A stretch of DNA of 64,000 nt from G964291335 sp964291335 (GTDB lineage: Bacteria; Chloroflexota; Dehalococcoidia; Lucifugimonadales; UBA3495): positions 1,550,001 to 1,614,000 of the forward strand of contig OZ219748.1 of the NCBI GenBank assembly GCA_964291335.2, in the 5' to 3' direction. Made by a program: the position numbers and the translations under genes. The notes below the pieces were generated by a model. That model had not been told where the DNA came from and searched no databases. It worked only from the letters and a program-made list of their open reading frames with translations. Positions 61,104-64,000 of this stretch are shown here, in pieces; positions within the stretch are counted from its first letter, which is position 1, and every line of letters begins with the position of its first letter.

Positions 61104-62264
61104 TTAACCCGAAACGTTCTGGGGGGACGATTTCAGTTGCCGCAGCGCATCCAGTATCTGGGGTTCCACCGATTGGCGCCGCTCCCGGCGATTAGTCTCC
61201 TCGCTGAGGGTGCGGCCGGGCGGCAGCACCCGCCGGTACTCAGCCAAAAGCTGACCGAGGACGGCAATCAAGTCCAGCATGCGGTCAAGGGTTGCCAGGT
61301 CCGTCAACCCCCCTGGCGACCACTGGCTCAGGTCGCTTTCCAGAAAGTCCAGCTCGCCGGAAAATTCCTGGCTTATTTCCGACTGGGCAGTGGACAACGC
61401 AGCGCGCTTTTCCCGCTGGGCGGTCTTCAGCTCCCTGACCTCGTTAATCGTGGCAACAAAGCCCGGTACGGCTTCCTCCCAATCCGGGGCCTCCGGCGAC
61501 AGGGACTGTAAATAGGCGATACAATCAGAAAGCAGCCAGGGCCCGGTTAATTCCCCGGTCAGCGCGCCCACCGGCCCGGAAGGCGTAGCTGCCTCAGGAA
61601 CCAGCGGCGCCGCTGGTTCCTGAGGCAGCGCCAGCCGGTCGATCAGCGGCAGGGCGCCGGCCGGTTCCGGGGAAGTTTTGAGCGCCGAACCGGCGGGGTC
61701 AACAGCCGGCTCCAGGGTTTGAGGAGTGGCGCAGGGTTCTTCTTCCAGGCTGTCCATCGAGGCGGGGTTAATCGTCCTGCCAGACACATAGCACAGCATC
61801 AGGGCTATATCATCCTCGACCCATTGGCTGTTTATTTCGGCCATCCAGTCCAGTTGCCGTTCCCACAGGTCAATGTCCCAGAAGTTTCGGAAGGAGTTGT
61901 TGGTCAGGTCGGGATACTCCGCGGAGATTTCCTGGCTGGTCAGGTGCTCCAGCACCAGCTGATGCAATGGTTCGTGGGTGGCAACCCAGGCCTGCAAGGT
62001 GGCCCCGGCCAGATTTTCCGACCGGCTCAAGGCGAAAGCTACCGGTTCCTGCAGAACGGCCGGGATGGCCAGCGCCGGGTTGGCGTAGCCCAACAACCTG
62101 ATACTCCCCCGAATGGCCGAGTCCAGAACCCGGGAGGTTTCCCCAATTATCTGCTCCCGCGAGCGCAGCACGCGGGACACGACGGCATTCCGGTATTCCG
62201 GGCTCAGGGTATCGAACAGCGTAGTGAAATCCAGCGGAGTTGAGTTGCCTTGTCCACCGAGCAT
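61104..62264 (-). CDS. Unknown 386-residue protein with Pro/Ala-rich middle
   Basis: An all-helical N-terminal region (about 1-190) with RNAVVSRVLRSREQIIGETSR, then a Pro/Ala/Glu-rich linker (about 195-270) that contains the 42-base palindrome, and a helical C-terminal region with QREKRAALSTAQSEISQEF as possible coiled coil. No signal peptide. GGGAGGG precedes the ATG at 62264; the frame is open 42 codons further upstream without support. I do not recognise a family. Confidence 0.68.
   Translation of the reverse strand: MLGGQGNSTPLDFTTLFDTLSPEYRNAVVSRVLRSREQIIGETSRVLDSAIRGSIRLLGYANPALAIPAVLQEPVAFALSRSENLAGATLQAWVATHEPLHQLVLEHLTSQEISAEYPDLTNNSFRNFWDIDLWERQLDWMAEINSQWVEDDIALMLCYVSGRTINPASMDSLEEEPCATPQTLEPAVDPAGSALKTSPEPAGALPLIDRLALPQEPAAPLVPEAATPSGPVGALTGELTGPWLLSDCIAYLQSLSPEAPDWEEAVPGFVATINEVRELKTAQREKRAALSTAQSEISQEFSGELDFLESDLSQWSPGGLTDLATLDRMLDLIAVLGQLLAEYRRVLPPGRTLSEETNRRERRQSVEPQILDALRQLKSSPQNVSG
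61588..61629. repeat. Perfect 42-base palindrome inside a coding region
   Basis: The 21 bases 61588-61608 (beginning GCTGCCTCAGG) are exactly the reverse complement of 61609-61629, with no central spacer and no extension beyond. It encodes the linker LPQEPAAPLVPEAAT on the minus strand, so peptide symmetry (PQEPAAPLVPEA) follows from it. Such a long spacerless palindrome can form a cruciform. Confidence 0.93.
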
Positions 62265-62590
62265 TGCTTTTCCCTCCCGAACAGGACCCGGACCAGTCTG
62301 CGAGGGCCAGGAAAGGGGCCGTCCCCAGATAATCGGGCCTACGATGTTGCCAATTTTACTCCGGCTATAATAACACGTGAAGGCAGTCAACCGTTATGCT
62401 TATATGCTTCGCCCCTTTGCCGGGGGCCGGCCCGGCCGCCGGAGCCGCCGGCAGCCAGGGTTTCAGCGGAAAGGGCCGCCGGTTTCAAGGCCGGACGCTG
62501 GTTCGCTTCGCTGAAGGGGCGGCCGGCTGCGGTTGCCGGGTTCTTGCCGCCGCCCCGGCTGACCGGCTTTCAGCGCAGCCGGGGCCGGTT

Positions 62591-63055
62591 TCAATTATCT
62601 TCCGGTTGCGCCCGGTTCGGCGCTGGGCTGTCAGCCCGTATCCGGCGGCCAAACCACAAGTTGACGGCGGTTGCTGCGGCAATGACGACAAACAAGCCGT
62701 TAACCCAGAGCCACAGTATCGGCGACGGCGAACCGGCGCCCGGGCCGCCGGTCAGTGCGGCCAGCCAGTTGCGAAAGAACCAGAGGGCGGCCACCATGGC
62801 CGTGAACAGCAATACGTTAGCGTACAGGTAAGGGTAGTCAACTCCTCGGCCGGCCCGGTTCACCCGCCGCCATTCCCGGCAGGCGCAGACCAACACTGCC
62901 AAAATGCCGGGAGCCATGAAAAGGTTGAGCAAACTCCATAGCCGGCCCACCGCCGGCGTCAGATTCCCGTACACCTCCGAGAAGACGAAGTGAACGGCAA
63001 CCGCCAGGGCAACAACCAGCAAAGCCAGCGCCAGCAGCTTCCGCCGGGTTTCCAT
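62591..63055 (-). CDS. Four-helix membrane protein, paralogue of the upstream gene
   Basis: A 154-residue membrane protein with four hydrophobic segments. The segment ANVLLFTAMVAALWFFRNWLAAL closely matches ANVLFYAALLASLWFFRNWLDFL in the neighbouring protein, so both are members of one family. It begins 22 bases after the upstream gene's stop; GGAGG (in CTGGAGGAAACC) precedes the ATG. Unknown function; no catalytic residues evident. Confidence 0.72.
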   Translation of the reverse strand: METRRKLLALALLVVALAVAVHFVFSEVYGNLTPAVGRLWSLLNLFMAPGILAVLVCACREWRRVNRAGRGVDYPYLYANVLLFTAMVAALWFFRNWLAALTGGPGAGSPSPILWLWVNGLFVVIAAATAVNLWFGRRIRADSPAPNRAQPEDN

Positions 63056-63077
63056 TCCCGGTTTCCTCCAGGTCTCC

Positions 63078-63536
63078 TTAACTGCGCCCGCCGCCTGAGT
63101 AGCTGCCGCCGGGCAAGGAATTGCGCCACAACTGGCCGCCGGTTATGCCCACCACAATTACCACCAGGGGGTTCAGCAGGTCCCAGAGAATCAGGTCAGC
63201 AGTAGATTGACTGCCGTCTGGAATCGTCGCCAGGAAATCCAGCCAGTTCCGGAAGAACCACAGCGAAGCCAGCAGAGCAGCATAGAACAGGACATTGGCT
63301 TCCAGCCTGGCCCGCCCCAGGCCGTCGCCCCTGACCCGGTCAGCCAGCCTTTTATGGTACAGCTGAACCGCCAGGGTAATCACCAGGGCGACCGCCACCG
63401 GGATGTTCAGATAATACCAGACTACGGTGGCAGCGTTGCCAACACTGCTGTAGAGCGGGGCTGCAACGAATTGGCCCGCTACCAGCGCCGCGGTGATAAG
63501 GAGGAATAACCCCACCAGCATCCGTAATATTTCCAT
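63078..63536 (-). CDS. Four-helix membrane protein
   Basis: A 152-residue membrane protein, first of a tandem pair. Four hydrophobic segments, the third with the shared LWFFRNWL motif, and a Gly/Ser-rich tail (LPGGSYSGGGRS). Start at ATG 63536 (GAGAG upstream); an in-frame GTG at 63548 is an alternative. Function unknown; probably co-transcribed with 62591-63055. Confidence 0.7.
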   Translation of the reverse strand: MEILRMLVGLFLLITAALVAGQFVAAPLYSSVGNAATVVWYYLNIPVAVALVITLAVQLYHKRLADRVRGDGLGRARLEANVLFYAALLASLWFFRNWLDFLATIPDGSQSTADLILWDLLNPLVVIVVGITGGQLWRNSLPGGSYSGGGRS

Positions 63537-63853
63537 CGCGACTCTCACTGCCTGAAATGGCTGGCGTCAGTCTAGCATACCGGGGGATATTCTTCCCGGC
63601 CTTGCGCGGCTTGTTTCAGCGTTGTCGGTCAGGAAAGCGGGGCGGCAATCCGGAACGAAGCAGCTTTCGTATCCTTGAAAAACCGCCAGCGCCCGGTCTG
63701 CCGGGCAGAGCCGGCCCCGGCGCATATTTGACACAAACGCCAGGACTGCTAAAATTATGGTTGCAATAATCAACCTGCGTTGAATTTAACACTGCTCCGG
63801 TTGACTGTAGCTGTTCCACATTTTGCGACATCTGGGAGGGAATGATTAATACT
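63537..63853. other. Divergent intergenic region
   Basis: 317 bases between the membrane pair and the lipoprotein gene. A TAAAAT element near 63750 on the plus strand could serve the lipoprotein gene. No other gene was seen. Confidence 0.4.
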
Positions 63854-64000
63854 ATGGCCAGAAGGACTTTGATTCTGTTTGCGCTTTTAGCCGTTGCCGT
63901 TGCTGCTATGGTGGCCTGCCAGCAACCCGATGATGCGGCGATGACGGCGCTGCGAACGGAAAATGATGACCTGAAAGCCCGGCTGGAAAGCATGCAGGGC
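63854..64000 (+). CDS. Lipoprotein, partial (cut by the window end)
   Basis: The first 49 residues of a lipoprotein: MARRTLILFALLAVAVAAMVAC is a clear signal peptide with lipobox Cys22, then an acidic helix (TALRTENDDLKARLESMQG) that looks like the start of a coiled coil. An ATG four codons earlier (63842) lies almost directly behind GGGAGGG and is a less likely start. Function not determinable from this part. Confidence 0.65.
   Translation, partial: MARRTLILFALLAVAVAAMVACQQPDDAAMTALRTENDDLKARLESMQG

Noticed and set aside
1..64000. tRNA, rRNA, prophage or integrative element borders
   Set aside because: No cloverleaf, rRNA segment, integrase or phage structural gene was found by eye; a tRNA scan would be decisive.

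Overview
The window looks like a GC-rich member of the Chloroflexota. This is inferred from gene content only: luciferase-like F420/flavin oxidoreductases, several molybdenum hydroxylase subunits, a DUF3500 protein, many Uma2-type nucleases, a giant fibronectin-III protein with Pro-Thr linkers, and a MoxR/DUF58/transglutaminase cluster. No rRNA, tRNA or CRISPR array is visible, so placement below phylum is not supported.

Layout. 0-7 kb: LLM oxidoreductase, ABC exporter, Mrr-like endonuclease with a small unknown gene, and an HdrD-like membrane Fe-S oxidoreductase. 7-10.5 kb: four near-identical tandem Uma2 nuclease genes whose repeat unit starts inside the last codons of the Fe-S oxidoreductase. 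10.5-16 kb: alpha/beta hydrolase, lipoprotein copper nitrite reductase (NirK), divergent from it a SelW/Rdx-type gene with an in-frame UGA at the Sec position (missed by ordinary ORF calling), DUF503 gene, decayed aminotransferase and a 5'-3' exonuclease. 16-21.3 kb: an approximately 1,680-residue FN3 surface protein with an 18-C homopolymer between its start codon and its signal peptide. 21.5-28.6 kb: DUF262-HEPN pair, esterase, TPR protein, M50 protease, acidic-tailed unknown protein, beta-hydroxyacid dehydrogenase, and three tandem membrane coiled-coil paralogues. 28.7-34.3 kb: a three-subunit molybdenum hydroxylase with a DUF3500 gene between its subunit genes. 34.4-37 kb: two translationally coupled thioredoxin-like lipoproteins. 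37.4-42.9 kb: MoxR, DUF58, transglutaminase-fold protein and Ogt. 43-50 kb: coiled-coil/nuclease-like protein, IS1-family remnant, amidohydrolase, orphan molybdenum hydroxylase large subunit, LLM oxidoreductase. 50-64 kb: P-loop kinase, PH-like membrane protein, flavin reductase, GREEG-repeat paralogues, a compact locus of three small proteins with near-consensus promoters, SecA, CopA, a protein gene holding a perfect 42-bp palindrome, paired membrane proteins and the start of a lipoprotein.

How it fits together. The molybdenum hydroxylases, LLM enzymes, ACMSD-like amidohydrolase, dehydrogenase and esterase suggest catabolism of organic (probably aromatic or heterocyclic) compounds. A second theme is local repeat expansion: four unrelated families carry coiled-coil or charged repeats of different copy number, three of them in tandem gene duplications. 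The most noteworthy items are the selenoprotein, the poly-C tract of the FN3 protein, the small-protein locus at 54.2-55.2 kb, the DUF262-HEPN module and the 42-bp palindrome.
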